A DNA stretch of 60,000 nucleotides from Brevibacillus brevis (GCF_001039275.2 NZ_CP030117.1:205001-265000); one strand, 5' to 3'; numbered from the stretch's first letter, positions 29,701 through 40,385 are shown. Numbers and translations are program-made. Notes: generated by a model from the sequence alone, not told the origin.

Positions 29701-30375
29701 GGGAAAGATCGTCGCGAGATCGAAGTACGTGGGGAAGCGGAGAACAAAGTGTATGCAGCACCGTATGGCTCGCGCATCAAGGTTTCTGTTGGTCTCAAGC
29801 TGAATGCCGGTGACGAGCTCACGGAAGGTTCCGTAGACCCGAAAGAAATGCTCAAAGTTCGCGGTATGCGCGGCGTTTCCAACTACATCTTGCAAGAGGT
29901 ACAAAAAGTTTACCGTATGCAAGGGGTAGAAATTAACGACAAGCACGTAGAGGTTATGATTCGTCAGATGCTGCGCAAACTGCGCGTTATCGACAGCGGA
30001 GATACAGACCTCTTGCCAGGTTCCTATGTTGAGGTTCCTGAATTTGAGCAAGCGAACGCAAAAGTTCTCATGGAAGGCAGAAATCCAGCAGTGGGCCGTC
30101 CGGTTCTTCTGGGGATCACCAAAGCATCCCTCGAAACCGACTCCTTCCTGTCGGCAGCATCCTTCCAGGAAACGACTCGCGTTCTTACCGATGCAGCGAT
30201 CAAAGGAAAAGTGGACCGCTTGCTAGGTTTGAAAGAGAACGTTATTATCGGGAAGCTGGTTCCAGCAGGTACCGGTATGTCACGTTACCGCAATGTAAAA
30301 GTTGCTAGTCAAGTAGATTACGAAGCAGAGCTGGAAGCAGCGAAAGCTGAGCAAGAAGCAGTTTCTGTAGAGTAA
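26749..30375 (+). CDS. rpoC: DNA-directed RNA polymerase subunit beta'
   Basis: A 1208-residue beta' subunit. The N-terminal zinc site is C60, C62, C75, C78. The catalytic magnesium loop [12 protein letters not shown] lies near residues 447-458, and the trigger-loop and bridge-helix blocks follow ([33 protein letters not shown]). A second zinc cluster includes [14 protein letters not shown] at 26749 follows GGGAGGT by eight bases. A hairpin follows the stop. Confidence 0.98.
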   Translation: MIDVNNFEYMKIGLASPDKIRSWSFGEVKKPETINYRTLKPEKDGLFCERIFGPTKDWECHCGKYKRVRYKGVVCDRCGVEVTRAKVRRERMGHIELAAPVSHIWYFKGIPSRMGLVLDMSPRSLEEVIYFASYVVTDPGDTPLDKKQLLSEKEYRNYREKYGHSFQAMMGAEAIKRLLAEIDLDKDVETLKEDLKTAQGQRRNRAIKRLEVLEAFRNSGNHPDWMVLDVLPVIPPELRPMVQLDGGRFATSDLNDLYRRVINRNNRLKRLLELGAPDIIVQNEKRMLQEAVDALIDNGRRGRPVTGPGNRPLKSLSHMLKGKQGRFRQNLLGKRVDYSGRSVIVVGPNLKMYQCGLPKEMALELFKPFVMKELVSKGLAHNIKSAKRKVERVQPEVWDVLEDVIREHPVLLNRAPTLHRLGIQAFEPVLVEGRAIRLHPLVCTAYNADFDGDQMAVHVPLSAEAQAEARILMLAAQNILNPKDGKPVVTPSQDMVLGSYYLTLEREGDKGEGTIYRDPHDAIAAYQQGFISLHTRIALPAKRLSKTSFTERQENALLVTTVGKVIFNEIFPADLPFINVPTKGNLQNMVPDEYFIFDKGTNVTEFIKNLPDPGAVKKGFLGTIISECFRRFGTMKTSMILDRIKELGFTYSTKAGITIAVADIAVPGKKKDILDAADEKVATVMTQFRRGLITEDERYDRVISIWSKAKDEVTDVLMKSMDKFNAIFMMANSGARGNVSQITQLAGMRGLMANPSGRIIELPIKSNFREGLTVLEYFISTHGARKGLADTALRTADSGYLTRRLVDVAQDVIVRETDCGTDKGIRVTAIKDGKEEIEKLSDRLVGRTCFETLRHPETKEIIVHRNEEISEEVAEYIEKVGITNVYIRNVLACRTSHGVCKLCYGRNLATGAEVEVGEAVGIIAAQSIGEPGTQLTMRTFHTGGVAGDDITQGLPRIQELFEARNPKGQAVISEIDGEVVDIREGKDRREIEVRGEAENKVYAAPYGSRIKVSVGLKLNAGDELTEGSVDPKEMLKVRGMRGVSNYILQEVQKVYRMQGVEINDKHVEVMIRQMLRKLRVIDSGDTDLLPGSYVEVPEFEQANAKVLMEGRNPAVGRPVLLGITKASLETDSFLSAASFQETTRVLTDAAIKGKVDRLLGLKENVIIGKLVPAGTGMSRYRNVKVASQVDYEAELEAAKAEQEAVSVE

Positions 30376-30379
30376 TGGC

Positions 30380-30417
30380 GGGAAAAGCGCCCATCACCGA
30401 TTGGTGGGCGCTTTCCT
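30380..30417 (+). terminator. Hairpin after rpoC, probable terminator
   Basis: AAAGCGCCC pairs with GGGCGCTTT, extended by ACC/GGT with a bulge. The tail is TTTCCTAAA, a poor T tract, so termination may be partial or the hairpin may protect the 3' end. Confidence 0.6.
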
Positions 30418-30440
30418 AAATAAAAAATATGAGATGGGCG

Positions 30441-30469
30441 TTGACAACAACTAGCCCACCTGATATTAT
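30441..30469 (+). promoter_or_regulatory. Sigma-A promoter of the L7Ae-like gene and str cluster
   Basis: A perfect TTGACA (30441-30446) and TATTAT (30464-30469) are 17 bp apart. Confidence 0.85.
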
Positions 30470-30513
30470 ATTCAAGTGTGCCTGACATCTGTACTTTGGA
30501 GGATATGAGAATC

Positions 30514-30768
30514 ATGTCTTATGAAAAAGTAGAGCGGGCCAAGGACTTGACAATCGGCATTAAGCAGACGATCAAAGCTGTTGAAAGCCAACAGGTAGAA
30601 GCAGTGTATATCGCTGTTGATGCAGATAAGCGTTTGACCCAAAAAGTCGAGCTCCTTTGCAAAGAGAAGGGTGTTCCAGTCATTCATGTAGATTCCATGC
30701 GTCGTTTAGGCAAAGCGTGTGGAATTGAAGTGGGAGCGGCTACCGCTGCGATTAAAAAAAGTGGTTAA
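30514..30768 (+). CDS. rplGB: L7Ae-family K-turn binding protein (YbxF type)
   Basis: An 84-residue L7Ae/L30e/S12e/Gadd45-fold protein. The signature RRLGKACGIEVGAATAAI near the C-terminus matches Bacillus YbxF, which binds kink-turn RNA and is only loosely linked to the ribosome. I chose the ATG at 30514, which matches the Bacillus N-terminus (MSY) and lies 11 bases after GGAGG; the ATG at 30505 is too close to that site. It lies between rpoC and rpsL as in Bacillus. Confidence 0.92.
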   Translation: MSYEKVERAKDLTIGIKQTIKAVESQQVEAVYIAVDADKRLTQKVELLCKEKGVPVIHVDSMRRLGKACGIEVGAATAAIKKSG

Positions 30769-30890
30769 CGATGTTTTTGTCTGTGGTTACACGTTGCGTA
30801 ATGCTGGACAAGGACTTTCTATTTGACCTAAAAATGACTCACCTGGATCTGTGGTCTTGAAGATTGGGTATTAAGAAGGGAGGTAACATC

Positions 30891-31325
30891 ATGCCTACAA
30901 TTAACCAATTGGTGCGTAAAGGTCGCGAGGATAAGGTTGTGAAGTCGAAGTCCCCAGCTCTTCAAAAGGGGTACAACAGCTTCAAGAAAAGCCAAACCAA
31001 CCAAAGCTCTCCTCAAAAACGTGGTGTTTGCACTCGTGTAGGTACCATGACTCCGAAAAAACCGAACTCCGCGTTGCGTAAATACGCTCGTGTGCGTTTG
31101 ACAAACGGAATCGAGGTAACAGCTTACATCGGTGGTATTGGCCACAACCTGCAAGAGCATAGCGTCGTGCTGGTGCGCGGCGGTCGTGTAAAAGACTTGC
31201 CAGGGGTACGCTACCATATCGTTCGTGGTGCTCTTGACACTGCTGGTGTGAACAACCGTAAACAAGGTCGTTCCAAATACGGTACTAAGCGTCCGAAGCC
31301 AGGTCAAGCAGCAGCGAAGAAGTAA
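30891..31325 (+). CDS. rpsL: 30S ribosomal protein S12
   Basis: A 144-residue uS12 of the decoding centre. The loop [11 protein letters not shown] has lysine 56, the position whose change gives streptomycin resistance; the wild-type residue is present. [10 protein letters not shown] is also conserved. The C-terminus is a few residues longer than in B. subtilis (138). GGGAGGT precedes the ATG. It starts rpsL-rpsG-fusA-tuf. Confidence 0.98.
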   Translation: MPTINQLVRKGREDKVVKSKSPALQKGYNSFKKSQTNQSSPQKRGVCTRVGTMTPKKPNSALRKYARVRLTNGIEVTAYIGGIGHNLQEHSVVLVRGGRVKDLPGVRYHIVRGALDTAGVNNRKQGRSKYGTKRPKPGQAAAKK

Positions 31326-31382
31326 TAAAAAAAGCGCCTGTGAAGTGGCGTGAATTTATATCGAAAAGAAGGAGGGAATACG

Positions 31383-31853
31383 ATGCCTCGTAAAGGTCCT
31401 GTAACCCGTCGTGACGTGCTGCCTGATCCTATTCACAACAGCAAGTTGGTTACTCGCTTGATTAACCGCCTGATGTTGGATGGTAAGCGCGGTGTAGCTC
31501 AGAACATTCTCTACAACGCATTTGACATCATCCAGGAGCGCACAGGTCGCAACCCGATGGAAGTGTTTGAAGAAGCACTGAAAAACGTAATGCCAGTACT
31601 GGAAGTTAAAGCTCGCCGTGTAGGTGGTGCTAACTACCAAGTACCAATCGAAGTAAAACCGGAGCGCCGTACCACTCTTGGTCTGCGTTGGATGGTTAAC
31701 TACTCCCGTAACCGTGGAGAGAAAACCATGGAACAACGCTTGGCTAACGAGATCATGGACGCTGCTAACAACACCGGTGCAGCAGTTAAAAAGCGTGAAG
31801 ACACGCACAAGATGGCTGAAGCGAACAAAGCGTTTGCTCACTATCGCTGGTAG
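31383..31853 (+). CDS. rpsG: 30S ribosomal protein S7
   Basis: A 156-residue uS7, a primary binder of the 3' major domain of 16S rRNA that starts assembly of the 30S head. The N-terminus [17 protein letters not shown] and the [11 protein letters not shown] segment are characteristic. GGAGGG precedes the ATG. It lies 57 bases after rpsL and 69 before fusA. Confidence 0.98.
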   Translation: MPRKGPVTRRDVLPDPIHNSKLVTRLINRLMLDGKRGVAQNILYNAFDIIQERTGRNPMEVFEEALKNVMPVLEVKARRVGGANYQVPIEVKPERRTTLGLRWMVNYSRNRGEKTMEQRLANEIMDAANNTGAAVKKREDTHKMAEANKAFAHYRW

Positions 31854-31922
31854 AAATTGAATCGGGTGTCCGTTTTGGATACCCGTTTATTCTCAAACTC
31901 GAGTATGGAAGGAGCATACCTA

Positions 31923-34001
31923 ATGGCTCGCGAGTTCTCTTTGCCGAATACGCGTAATATCGGTATCATGGCTCACATCGATGCTGGTAAGACGACGACT
32001 ACTGAGCGTATTCTGTTCTACACTGGTCGTGTTCACAAAATTGGTGAGGTGCACGAAGGTGCAGCTACCATGGACTGGATGGAACAAGAGCAAGAGCGCG
32101 GTATTACCATTACTTCGGCTGCTACTACTGCTCAATGGGCTGGTCATCGTATCAACATCATTGATACACCAGGTCACGTAGACTTCACTGTAGAAGTTGA
32201 GCGCTCCCTGCGCGTTCTTGACGGTGCTGTAACCGTTTTTGACGCAAAAGGTGGCGTTGAGCCGCAAACCGAAACAGTATGGCGCCAAGCTGACCGCTAT
32301 GGCGTACCGCGCATGTGCTACATCAACAAAATGGATATCATGGGTGCTAACTTTGATATGTGCTTGGGTCAGATCAAATCTCGCCTGGGTGCAAATCCAG
32401 TAGCTATCCAATATCCAATCGGTGCAGAAGATCAATTCAAAGGTATGGTTGACCTGATTGAAATGAAGGCAATCGTATATACTGATGACTTGGGTAAAAC
32501 TTCTGACTCCGCTGAAATTCCTGCTGACATTCTGGCACGTTGCGAAGAACTTCGCATGGCTATGGTTGAAGCAGCAGCTGAACAAGACGAAGAGCTCATG
32601 ATGAAGTACTTGGAAGGCGAAGAGCTGACCAACGACGAAATTCGTGCTGCTCTGCGTAAGGGTACTATCGAGTGCAAACTGACGCCGGTAATGTGCGGTT
32701 CTTCTTACAAGAACAAAGGTGTTCAGCCTATGCTGGACAACGTAGTTGCTTACCTGCCGTCTCCGGTAGATATCCCTGCAATTAAAGGTACATTGCCAGA
32801 TACTGAAGAAGAAGTTGATCGTCCAGCTGACGACAACGGTCCGTTCTCTGCTCTTGCGTTCAAGATCATGACTGACCCGTATGTTGGTCGTTTGACTTTC
32901 TTCCGCGTATACTCCGGTGTACTGAACTCCGGTTCTTACGTTCTCAACTCTACCAAGGGTAAACGTGAGCGCGTTGGTCGTATCCTGCAAATGCACGCAA
33001 ACCACCGTGAAGAGATCACAACGGTTTACTCCGGTGACATTGCTGCAGCTGTAGGTTTGAAAGATACAACAACTGGTGATACTCTGTGTGATGAAAAGGC
33101 TCCTGTAATTCTTGAGTCTATGGACTTCCCAGAGCCAGTTATTTCTGTTGCGATTGAACCAAAATCCAAAGCAGACCAAGACAAGATGGGTATCGGCCTG
33201 TCCAAGCTGGCTGAAGAGGATCCAACGTTCAGAACTCGCACAGATGAAGAGACTGGTCAAACAATCATCTCCGGTATGGGTGAGCTTCACCTGGAGATTA
33301 TCGTAGACCGTCTGAAACGCGAATTTAAAGTCGAGTCGAACGTTGGTGCTCCACAGGTTGCTTACCGTGAAACATTCCGTAACACAGCCAAAGTGGAAGG
33401 TAAATTCGTTCGTCAGTCCGGTGGTCGTGGTCAATACGGTCACGTTTGGGTGGAATTCGCTCCTCTCGAGCCGGGTCAAGGCTTCCAATTCGAAAACAAA
33501 ATCGTTGGTGGTGTAGTACCACGCGAATACATCCCTGCTGTTCAAGCGGGTATCGAAGAGTCTATGAAAAATGGTGTTATCGCTGGCTTCCCGCTGGTTG
33601 ATATCAAAGCTACTATCGTAGACGGTAGCTACCATGATGTTGACTCCAACGAGATGGCATTTAAAGTAGCAGGTTCTCTCGCTCTGAAAGAAGCTGCGAA
33701 AAAATGTGGCGCTGTACTGCTCGAGCCAATCATGAAAGTAGAAGTTACAATGCCAGAAGAGTACATGGGCGACGTTATGGGCGACCTGAACTCCCGCCGC
33801 GGTCGTATCGAAGGTATGGAAGCTCGTGCAAATGCACAAGTAATCCGTGCAATGGTACCACTGTCCGAGATGTTTGGTTACTCCACAATTCTTCGTTCCC
33901 GTACCCAGGGCCGTGGCGTTTACTCCATGGTGATCGACCACTACGAAGAAGTACCTAAATTTATCGCTGAAGAGATCATCAAGAAATCTAAAGGCGAATA
34001 A
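31923..34001 (+). CDS. fusA: Elongation factor G
   Basis: A 692-residue translocase GTPase. Domain I has the P-loop AHIDAGKT (17-24), the switch [10 protein letters not shown] and the NKMD specificity motif; domains II-V follow. Domain IV has [12 protein letters not shown] and the tip region. No duplicated second EF-G gene is present in this window. AAGGAG precedes the ATG. Confidence 0.98.
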   Translation: MAREFSLPNTRNIGIMAHIDAGKTTTTERILFYTGRVHKIGEVHEGAATMDWMEQEQERGITITSAATTAQWAGHRINIIDTPGHVDFTVEVERSLRVLDGAVTVFDAKGGVEPQTETVWRQADRYGVPRMCYINKMDIMGANFDMCLGQIKSRLGANPVAIQYPIGAEDQFKGMVDLIEMKAIVYTDDLGKTSDSAEIPADILARCEELRMAMVEAAAEQDEELMMKYLEGEELTNDEIRAALRKGTIECKLTPVMCGSSYKNKGVQPMLDNVVAYLPSPVDIPAIKGTLPDTEEEVDRPADDNGPFSALAFKIMTDPYVGRLTFFRVYSGVLNSGSYVLNSTKGKRERVGRILQMHANHREEITTVYSGDIAAAVGLKDTTTGDTLCDEKAPVILESMDFPEPVISVAIEPKSKADQDKMGIGLSKLAEEDPTFRTRTDEETGQTIISGMGELHLEIIVDRLKREFKVESNVGAPQVAYRETFRNTAKVEGKFVRQSGGRGQYGHVWVEFAPLEPGQGFQFENKIVGGVVPREYIPAVQAGIEESMKNGVIAGFPLVDIKATIVDGSYHDVDSNEMAFKVAGSLALKEAAKKCGAVLLEPIMKVEVTMPEEYMGDVMGDLNSRRGRIEGMEARANAQVIRAMVPLSEMFGYSTILRSRTQGRGVYSMVIDHYEEVPKFIAEEIIKKSKGE

Positions 34002-34030
34002 TTACAGGTTACAGCTTTATCTTGCAATCA

Positions 34031-34079
34031 GAAAGGTTTACAATATTGAAGGGACAACCATTCGTAAGGTAAACCTTTC
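34031..34079 (+). other. Long-stem hairpin in the fusA-tuf intergenic region
   Basis: GAAAGGTTTAC (34031-34041) and GTAAACCTTTC (34069-34079) form a perfect 11-bp stem around a 27-base loop. There is no poly-T tail. It may be a processing site or a regulator of tuf expression; function unknown. Confidence 0.65.
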
Positions 34080-34121
34080 TTCAAACCATAAAACCCTTAT
34101 ATATAAGGAGGCTTTCCTCTC

Positions 34122-35312
34122 ATGGCAAAAGCGAAATTTGAGCGTAATAAACCGCACGTTAACATTGGTACCATCGGTCACGTTGACCACGGTAAAACTA
34201 CCCTGACTGCTGCTATTACAACTGTATTGGCACAACAAGGTAAAGCACAAGCTATGAACTATGCTGCAATTGACGCTGCTCCAGAAGAAAAAGAGCGCGG
34301 TATCACAATCAACACTGCTCACGTTGAGTACGAAACAGACAACCGTCACTATGCTCACGTTGACTGCCCTGGTCACGCTGACTACGTGAAAAACATGATT
34401 ACTGGTGCTGCTCAAATGGACGGCGCAATCCTGGTTGTATCCGCAGCTGATGGCCCTATGCCACAAACTCGCGAGCACATCCTGCTCTCCAAACAAGTAG
34501 GCGTACCTTACATCGTAGTATTCATGAACAAATGCGACATGGTAGACGATGAAGAGTTGTTGGAACTGGTTGAAATGGAAATCCGTGACCTGTTGTCTCA
34601 ATATGAGTTCCCAGGTGACGACACTCCAGTAATCAAAGGTTCTGCTAAAGAAGCTTTGGACAACCCAACTGGTGAGTGGGCTAAGAAAATCGCTGAACTG
34701 ATGGAAGCGGTTGACACTTACATCCCAACTCCTGAGCGTGCAACTGACAAGCCGTTCCTGATGCCTGTAGAGGACGTGTTCACGATCACTGGTCGTGGTA
34801 CTGTTGCTACTGGTCGTGTAGAGCGCGGTATCGTTAAAGTTGGTGACCAAGTAGAAATCATTGGTCTGGCTGAAGAAACAAAAGCAACAACTGTAACTGG
34901 TGTTGAGATGTTCCGCAAATTGCTGGATCAAGCTCAAGCTGGTGACAACATCGGTGCTCTGCTGCGCGGTGTAGACCGTAACGACATCGAGCGTGGACAA
35001 TGCTTGGCGAAACCAGGTTCCGTTAAGCCTTACACTAAGTTCAAAGCAGAAGTTTACGTTCTGTCCAAAGAAGAGGGCGGACGTCACACTCCTTTCTTTG
35101 CTAACTACCGTCCACAATTCTACTTCCGTACAACTGACGTAACAGGTATCATCCAACTGCCTGAAGGCGTTGAAATGATCATGCCTGGCGACAACACTGA
35201 GTTCACTGTAGAACTGATCGCTCCAGTAGCGATGGAACAAGGTACTCGCTTCGCGATCCGCGAAGGTGGCCGTACAGTAGGCGCTGGCGTTGTAGCTTCT
35301 ATCGACGCGTAA
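34122..35312 (+). CDS. tuf: Elongation factor Tu
   Basis: A 396-residue GTPase that delivers aminoacyl-tRNA. The P-loop is GHVDHGKT (19-26), switch II DCPGH, and NKCD gives guanine specificity; domains II and III are full length. AAGGAGG precedes the ATG. Its codon use is strongly biased, as expected for one of the most abundant proteins. A strong terminator closes the str cluster. Confidence 0.98.
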   Translation: MAKAKFERNKPHVNIGTIGHVDHGKTTLTAAITTVLAQQGKAQAMNYAAIDAAPEEKERGITINTAHVEYETDNRHYAHVDCPGHADYVKNMITGAAQMDGAILVVSAADGPMPQTREHILLSKQVGVPYIVVFMNKCDMVDDEELLELVEMEIRDLLSQYEFPGDDTPVIKGSAKEALDNPTGEWAKKIAELMEAVDTYIPTPERATDKPFLMPVEDVFTITGRGTVATGRVERGIVKVGDQVEIIGLAEETKATTVTGVEMFRKLLDQAQAGDNIGALLRGVDRNDIERGQCLAKPGSVKPYTKFKAEVYVLSKEEGGRHTPFFANYRPQFYFRTTDVTGIIQLPEGVEMIMPGDNTEFTVELIAPVAMEQGTRFAIREGGRTVGAGVVASIDA

Positions 35313-35326
35313 GATATACGGATACA

Positions 35327-35360
35327 CAAAACCCGACAACTTTGGTTGTCGGGTTTTTTT
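35327..35360 (+). terminator. Terminator after tuf
   Basis: A perfect 12-bp stem, AAACCCGACAAC with GTTGTCGGGTTT, is followed by a run of T. Confidence 0.95.
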
Positions 35361-35415
35361 ATGTGCAATTATCGAACTTTTAAATAACTCCCATCAAAAT
35401 CATTCAATTTGCCTC

Positions 35416-35434
35416 TTGTAGCAATATGCTACAA
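35416..35434 (+). promoter_or_regulatory. Inverted-repeat operator before the EamA gene
   Basis: TTGTAGCAATATGCTACAA is a perfect 8-3-8 inverted repeat. It covers a probable -10 TACAAT (35430-35435) with TTGCCT (35409-35414) as a poor -35 at short spacing. The geometry is typical of a dimeric repressor site. The regulator is not in this window. Confidence 0.65.
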
Positions 35435-35465
35435 TACCATCAGGATTGGATGGGGGATATTAGAG

Positions 35466-36401
35466 ATGAAAAATAATGAGCGATTATTGTTTCTTATGCT
35501 TGCGGGTGTTGTCACGCTGTGGGGCTTGAACGTCGTCATGGTCAAGTATTTAACAACGTTTCCTCCATTATATGTCGCGGCTATACGCATGACTGTTGGT
35601 GGAATCTGTTTATCGCCACTCATCTTCATATACCGAAAGAGTTTGCGTTTTAGCAAAATAGATTGGTTCTTGTTGGCCGGAGTCGGTGCTAGTTCTATCG
35701 CGCTTCATCAAATAACGCTTGCAGCCGGTGTTCAATACACGACGGCAGGAAATGCCTCGCTTATTCTTGGATTAAATCCGTTGGCAACGGCGCTCTTGGC
35801 AATGCTTTTCTTAGGGGAAGGCATGTCGTTGAAAAAAGCGCTTGGCATTGGAATGGGTTTTGCAGGAGTGTTGATTGTTGTCATCTCTCAACACGGCGGT
35901 CTTCATATGAATGGCTGGGGAGATGCTATTATGTTTTTCTCCATGCTCATGTATGTAACGGGTGGCTTACTCATTCGGAAGTTGGTCGTAAGAGGTGTAC
36001 CTGTACTCTTAATTACGGCTTTATCGCAAATGTTTGGGGTCATCTTCTTGTGGGGAGTCGCATTGACTGTTCAACCAGCTTCCTATTATCTATCTTTGGA
36101 CGTTTCTTCCTTCCAGTGGCTTGTGATTTTTGCTTCAGGTGCGCTGTCAACTGCACTCGGGTCGATAGGCTGGAATTATGGGATACGTCAGCTCGGAGCA
36201 AGTCGAACAGCTGTTTTCTTAAATGGAATGCCGATGGCCAGTTTGGTATTTGCGGCGATATTCCTGGGAGAAAGCCTTCAACTCGTACACTTATTAGCAC
36301 TGTGCATGATCGTAGGTGGTGTATATTTGGGATCTCGTAGCTTGGTGAGACCGAAAGCTACACGTGCGGCAGCAAGCTCTGATATAACAACAAAAGCGTA
36401 G
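35466..36401 (+). CDS. EamA/DMT-family transporter
   Basis: A 311-residue membrane protein with ten predicted transmembrane segments in two EamA repeats (about 10-145 and 155-295). The family exports metabolites such as amino acids; the substrate cannot be inferred. The ATG at 35466 follows GGGGGA; the frame is open to 35409 but covers the operator. It is alone between the tuf terminator and its own terminator and appears to have its own promoter. It is an accessory gene inserted into a ribosomal neighbourhood. Confidence 0.9.
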   Translation: MKNNERLLFLMLAGVVTLWGLNVVMVKYLTTFPPLYVAAIRMTVGGICLSPLIFIYRKSLRFSKIDWFLLAGVGASSIALHQITLAAGVQYTTAGNASLILGLNPLATALLAMLFLGEGMSLKKALGIGMGFAGVLIVVISQHGGLHMNGWGDAIMFFSMLMYVTGGLLIRKLVVRGVPVLLITALSQMFGVIFLWGVALTVQPASYYLSLDVSSFQWLVIFASGALSTALGSIGWNYGIRQLGASRTAVFLNGMPMASLVFAAIFLGESLQLVHLLALCMIVGGVYLGSRSLVRPKATRAAASSDITTKA

Positions 36402-36428
36402 GACAGTAATTGTCCTACGCTTTTTCTT
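36390..36428. terminator. Bidirectional terminator between the EamA and globin genes
   Basis: A perfect 10-bp stem, GCGTAGGACA with TGTCCTACGC, overlaps the EamA stop. T follows on the right and A precedes on the left, so both convergent genes can end here. Confidence 0.92.
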
Positions 36429-36813
36429 ATTGATCCCACTTATTGACCATATGGTGAGCAGTTAATCGCAACCGATCAAAGATTTGCTTGCGAATTTCGC
36501 CTTCCAGTCCAGTCAGGTCCATGGCTTTATCCATACAAGATAGCCAAGCCTCTGCCTGTATAGGTCCAATAGGGAACGGCATGTGTCGTGCTCTCAGCAT
36601 CGGATGACCATGGGCGTCCGAATACAGGCTTGGGCCACCGAGAAACTGTGTCAAAAACTGATATTGACGTTCCTTCACGTGGGTTAAATCTTCAGGGAAG
36701 AGCTCGGTAATGTCGGGATGCTGCTTTACCAGATCGTAAAAGGTATCGACAAGACGGGCCAAAGTATCTGCACCGCCAATGATTTCATAAGGGGTTTGAT
36801 TTACATCAGACAT
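36427..36813 (-). CDS. Truncated hemoglobin, group II (YjbI-like)
   Basis: A 128-residue 2-on-2 globin that binds haem; relatives handle oxygen, nitric oxide or peroxide. The group II pattern is visible: DTFYDLV with the B10 tyrosine, the proximal histidine in RARHMPFPIG, and the G8 tryptophan in EAWLSCM. The ATG at 36813 follows GGAGGG; an in-frame ATG further upstream overlaps that site. It is convergent with the EamA gene and divergent from the S10 cluster. The -10-like TATAAT (minus strand, 36875-36870) has no good -35. Confidence 0.93.
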   Translation of the reverse strand: MSDVNQTPYEIIGGADTLARLVDTFYDLVKQHPDITELFPEDLTHVKERQYQFLTQFLGGPSLYSDAHGHPMLRARHMPFPIGPIQAEAWLSCMDKAMDLTGLEGEIRKQIFDRLRLTAHHMVNKWDQ

Positions 36814-37005
36814 TGAGGAAACCCTCCATTTCATAACGATTACAACTATAAGTATAACGACTTCCTTCTATTATAGAAAGATGACTTGGTGAGTTGGCAG
36901 GTAATCCCGCTTGCCTTTCTTCCCTGAAATCTGTAATATGTTCAAGGTGAGCCATTCAGTAGGCACACTATGTACAAAAAAATATACGGAAACCCAAGAA
37001 AAAAC

Positions 37006-37034
37006 TTGCGTTGCCCAAATCTTTTTAGTACAAT
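37006..37034 (+). promoter_or_regulatory. Sigma-A promoter of the S10 operon
   Basis: TTGCGT (37006-37011) and TACAAT (37029-37034) are 17 bp apart. A leader of about 130 bases precedes rpsJ. It contains a GC-rich hairpin in which CACCCGG (near 37082) pairs with CCGGGGTG (near 37104) with one bulged G. Confidence 0.75.
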
Positions 37035-37142
37035 ATTGAATGTTGGTCATGGACTTGCGATGATGTGGGAGGTTGCTGACACACCCGGCCCCTTTGCCAT
37101 GACCGGGGTGCAGGATATTTCCACGGAGAAATGTCTGTTTAA

Positions 37143-37478
<336 letters not shown>

Positions 37479-37627
37479 GGTCCCAAAAAGCGATACACGC
37501 GCAGACGTTGTCTTGATAAGCGTGTTACACCAAGCAACAAACCCTTAAAATGGCACCCCTGCGCATCGGTGGGGACTTGATACAACATAAAAACGTTTTA
37601 CTGAAATAAGCACAGGAGGTGGCACAA

Positions 37628-38257
37628 ATGACCAAAGGAATCTTAGGGAAAAAACTTGGCATGACTCAAGTTTTTGGTCCAAACGGAACAGCGACTGCTG
37701 TAACGGTCATCGAGGTTGGTTCCAACGTTGTTCTTCAGAAGAAAGACGTTGAGACTGACGGTTATGAAGCGATTCAAATCGGCTTCGAAGACAAAAAAGA
37801 ACAGCGCGCTAACAAGCCGGAAAAAGGACATGCAGCAAAAGCTAATACTGCTCCTAAGCGCTTCGTTCGCGAAATTCGCGGAGTTAACCTCGCTGATTAC
37901 GAGGTTGGTCAAGAGTTGAAGGCTGACATTTTTGCCGAGGGAGAAATGGTTGACGTAGCTGGCGTATCCAAGGGTAAAGGTTTCCAAGGTGCGATCAAAC
38001 GTCACAATCAATCCCGCGGTCCTATGGCTCACGGTTCGCGTTACCATCGCGGTCCAGGTTCCATGGGTGCTGTAGCTCCGAACCGCGTATTTAAAGGTCA
38101 AACACTGCCAGGTCAAATGGGTGGCGACAACGTTACTATTCAAAACCTGGAAGTAATTAAAGTAGATGCAGAACGCAATCTGGTTCTCGTAAAAGGCTCC
38201 GTGCCTGGTCCGAAAAACAGCTGCGTACTGGTATCCACGGCAGTCAAGAAGAACTAG
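37628..38257 (+). CDS. rplC: 50S ribosomal protein L3
   Basis: A 209-residue uL3, an early assembly protein near the peptidyl-transferase centre. GKLGMTQVF opens the protein and the long central extension carries [19 protein letters not shown], which reaches towards the catalytic centre. AGGAGGTG precedes the ATG; the in-frame GTG at 37619 overlaps it. rplD follows after 20 bases. Confidence 0.98.
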   Translation: MTKGILGKKLGMTQVFGPNGTATAVTVIEVGSNVVLQKKDVETDGYEAIQIGFEDKKEQRANKPEKGHAAKANTAPKRFVREIRGVNLADYEVGQELKADIFAEGEMVDVAGVSKGKGFQGAIKRHNQSRGPMAHGSRYHRGPGSMGAVAPNRVFKGQTLPGQMGGDNVTIQNLEVIKVDAERNLVLVKGSVPGPKNSCVLVSTAVKKN

Positions 38258-38277
38258 TAAGGAAAGGAGGAACTGAC

Positions 38278-38901
38278 ATGCCGAAAGTAGCTCTTTATAA
38301 CCAAACCGGTTCTCAAGTTGGCGAAATCGATCTGGCAGACAGCGTATTTGGTATCGAGCCTAACAGCGCAGTTCTGTACGATGCGATCGTGATGCAACAA
38401 GCATCCCAACGCCAAGGTACACATGATGTAAAGAACCGTTCTGAAGTACGTGGTGGTGGCCGCAAGCCATGGCGCCAAAAAGGTACAGGTCGTGCACGCC
38501 AAGGTTCCATTCGCTCTCCGCAATGGAAAGGTGGCGGTGTTGTATTCGGTCCAACTCCGCGCAAATACGGTTACAAACTGAACCGTAAAGTTCGCCGTTT
38601 GGCTCTGAAATCTGCACTTTCCACGAAAGTACAAAACAACGAACTCCTGGTATTGGAAGCTCTGAACTTCGCAGCTCCTAAAACTAAGGAAATGACTGCT
38701 GTACTCAGCAGCCTGAAAGTAGATCGCAAAGTTCTGATCGTTACTTCCGAGTACGACCAAAACGTAGCGCTCGCTTCCCGCAATATCCCAGGTGCAAAAA
38801 TCGTAGATGCTGCAGGCATTAACGTTCTTGATCTGGTAGCGCATGACAAAGTAATCGTGACGAAAGAAGCGGTTGCGAAAGTAGAGGAGGTGCTCGCATA
38901 A
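38278..38901 (+). CDS. rplD: 50S ribosomal protein L4
   Basis: A 207-residue uL4 lining the exit tunnel. The extended loop with [20 protein letters not shown] is present; changes there give macrolide resistance in other bacteria and none are apparent. L4 represses the S10 operon in E. coli, but that mechanism is not conserved in Bacillus. GGAAAGGAGG precedes the ATG. Its stop overlaps the rplW start (TAATG). Confidence 0.98.
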   Translation: MPKVALYNQTGSQVGEIDLADSVFGIEPNSAVLYDAIVMQQASQRQGTHDVKNRSEVRGGGRKPWRQKGTGRARQGSIRSPQWKGGGVVFGPTPRKYGYKLNRKVRRLALKSALSTKVQNNELLVLEALNFAAPKTKEMTAVLSSLKVDRKVLIVTSEYDQNVALASRNIPGAKIVDAAGINVLDLVAHDKVIVTKEAVAKVEEVLA

Positions 38902-39191
38902 TGAAGAGCCTTCATGATGTCCTTAAACGCCCTGTCATTACCGAGCGCACCACTGATATGATGGCTGAGAAGAAGTACGTTTTCGAAGTACCTCTCAAAG
39001 CCAACAAAACAGAAATCAAACAAGCTGTTGAAAAAGTATTTGGCGTAAAAGTAGAAGCAGTTAACACAGTTCGTGTACCTGCGAAACCAAAACGCTACGG
39101 AAAATACTCCGGTTACACGTCCGAGTGGAAGAAAGCAATCGTTAAGCTGACTGATGACAGCAAAGAATTGGCCTTCTACGAGGGAGTATAA
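38901..39191 (+). CDS. rplW: 50S ribosomal protein L23
   Basis: A 96-residue uL23 at the tunnel exit, a docking site for trigger factor and SRP. The conserved start [14 protein letters not shown] and the loop [16 protein letters not shown] are present. Its ATG overlaps the rplD stop by one base, with GAGGAGGTG inside the end of rplD. Confidence 0.97.
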   Translation: MKSLHDVLKRPVITERTTDMMAEKKYVFEVPLKANKTEIKQAVEKVFGVKVEAVNTVRVPAKPKRYGKYSGYTSEWKKAIVKLTDDSKELAFYEGV

Positions 39192-39223
39192 CCTCGACGA
39201 CTACCGAAAAGGAGGGTATTAAC

Positions 39224-40054
39224 ATGGGTATCAAAAAGTTTAAACCGACTTCTCCTGGTCGTCGCCAAATGACGGTTTCTACTTTCGAGGAGATCACCAC
39301 GTCGACTCCCGAAAAATCCTTGTTGGCGCCTCTCAGCAAAAAAGCTGGTCGCAACAACCAAGGTAGAATTACCGTTCGTCATCAAGGTGGCGGTCATAAA
39401 CGTAAATACCGTATTATTGACTTCAAACGTAACAAAGATGGTATCATTGGTCGCGTAGCAACCATTGAATACGATCCAAACCGTTCCGCTAACATCGCTC
39501 TGATCAACTATGCAGACGGTGAAAAGCGTTACATTATCGCTCCACACAACCTGAAAGTGGGCGACCAGATTGTATCCGGAGCAGATGCCGACATCAAAAT
39601 CGGTAACGCACTGCCAATGGAGAAAATCCCGGTAGGTACTACTATCCACAACATCGAGCTGAAACCTGGTAAAGGCGGCCAATTGGTGCGCGCTGCTGGT
39701 ACATCTGCTCAATTGCTTGGTCGTGATGGTGAGTTCGTAATCGTTCGCCTGTCTTCCGGTGAAACACGCCGCATCCACAACGTATGCCGTGCTACTATCG
39801 GTCAAGTAGGTAACCTGGATCACGAACTGTTGAACATTGGTAAAGCAGGACGTTCCCGCTGGTTGGGTATCCGTCCAACTGTTCGCGGTAGCGTAATGAA
39901 CCCGAATGATCACCCACACGGTGGTGGTGAAGGTCGCGCTCCAATCGGTCGTAAAGCACCTGTTACTCCTTGGGGTAAACCAACCCTGGGTCTCAAGACT
40001 CGTAAGAAGAAGAACAAGTCCGACCAATACATCATCCGCCGCCGCAAGAAGTAA
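39224..40054 (+). CDS. rplB: 50S ribosomal protein L2
   Basis: A 276-residue uL2, required for subunit association and peptidyl-transferase assembly. The N-terminus [17 protein letters not shown] and the C-terminal [18 protein letters not shown] with its conserved histidine are intact. AAAGGAGGG precedes the ATG. It lies between rplW and rpsS. Confidence 0.98.
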   Translation: MGIKKFKPTSPGRRQMTVSTFEEITTSTPEKSLLAPLSKKAGRNNQGRITVRHQGGGHKRKYRIIDFKRNKDGIIGRVATIEYDPNRSANIALINYADGEKRYIIAPHNLKVGDQIVSGADADIKIGNALPMEKIPVGTTIHNIELKPGKGGQLVRAAGTSAQLLGRDGEFVIVRLSSGETRRIHNVCRATIGQVGNLDHELLNIGKAGRSRWLGIRPTVRGSVMNPNDHPHGGGEGRAPIGRKAPVTPWGKPTLGLKTRKKKNKSDQYIIRRRKK

Positions 40055-40103
40055 GGTAGGCTGATACTATAACCGAACGCCTTTGGCGAAGGGAGGTTCA
40101 CTA

Positions 40104-40385
40104 ATGGGACGTAGCTTAAAAAAGGGTCCTTTCGTGGATGACCACTTGATGAAAAAAGTTGACGAGCAAAATGAAAAGAACGAGAAACGCGTGATCAAAA
40201 CTTGGTCTCGCCGTTCCACCATCTTTCCTGACTTCGTAGGACACACGTTTGCAGTTTACGATGGCCGCAAACATGTACCAGTTTACGTATCGGAAGACAT
40301 GGTTGGTCATAAATTGGGTGAATTCGCACCAACTCGTACCTTCAAGGGTCACGTCGACAACGACAAGAAGTCCAAGAAGCGCTAA
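40104..40385 (+). CDS. rpsS: 30S ribosomal protein S19
   Basis: A 93-residue uS19 in the 30S head near the A-site t[21 protein letters not shown] and [17 protein letters not shown] are characteristic. AAGGGAGGTT precedes the ATG at 40104; in-frame upstream sequence overlaps that site. Confidence 0.98.
   Translation: MGRSLKKGPFVDDHLMKKVDEQNEKNEKRVIKTWSRRSTIFPDFVGHTFAVYDGRKHVPVYVSEDMVGHKLGEFAPTRTFKGHVDNDKKSKKR

Noticed and set aside
26443..30051. A 1202-codon open frame on the minus strand opposite rpoC
   Set aside because: It mirrors the strongly biased codons of rpoB and rpoC, has no ribosome binding site and encodes no known domain. Similar long antisense frames lie opposite fusA, tuf and rpoB for the same reason.
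30769..30890. Promoter before rpsL (TTGCGT at 30794)
   Set aside because: The best -10 at proper spacing, TTCTAT, matches poorly, so expression from the promoter at 30441 is more likely.
31920..33941. A 673-codon minus-strand frame opposite fusA
   Set aside because: It is a shadow of fusA codon bias, without start signals or recognisable sequence.
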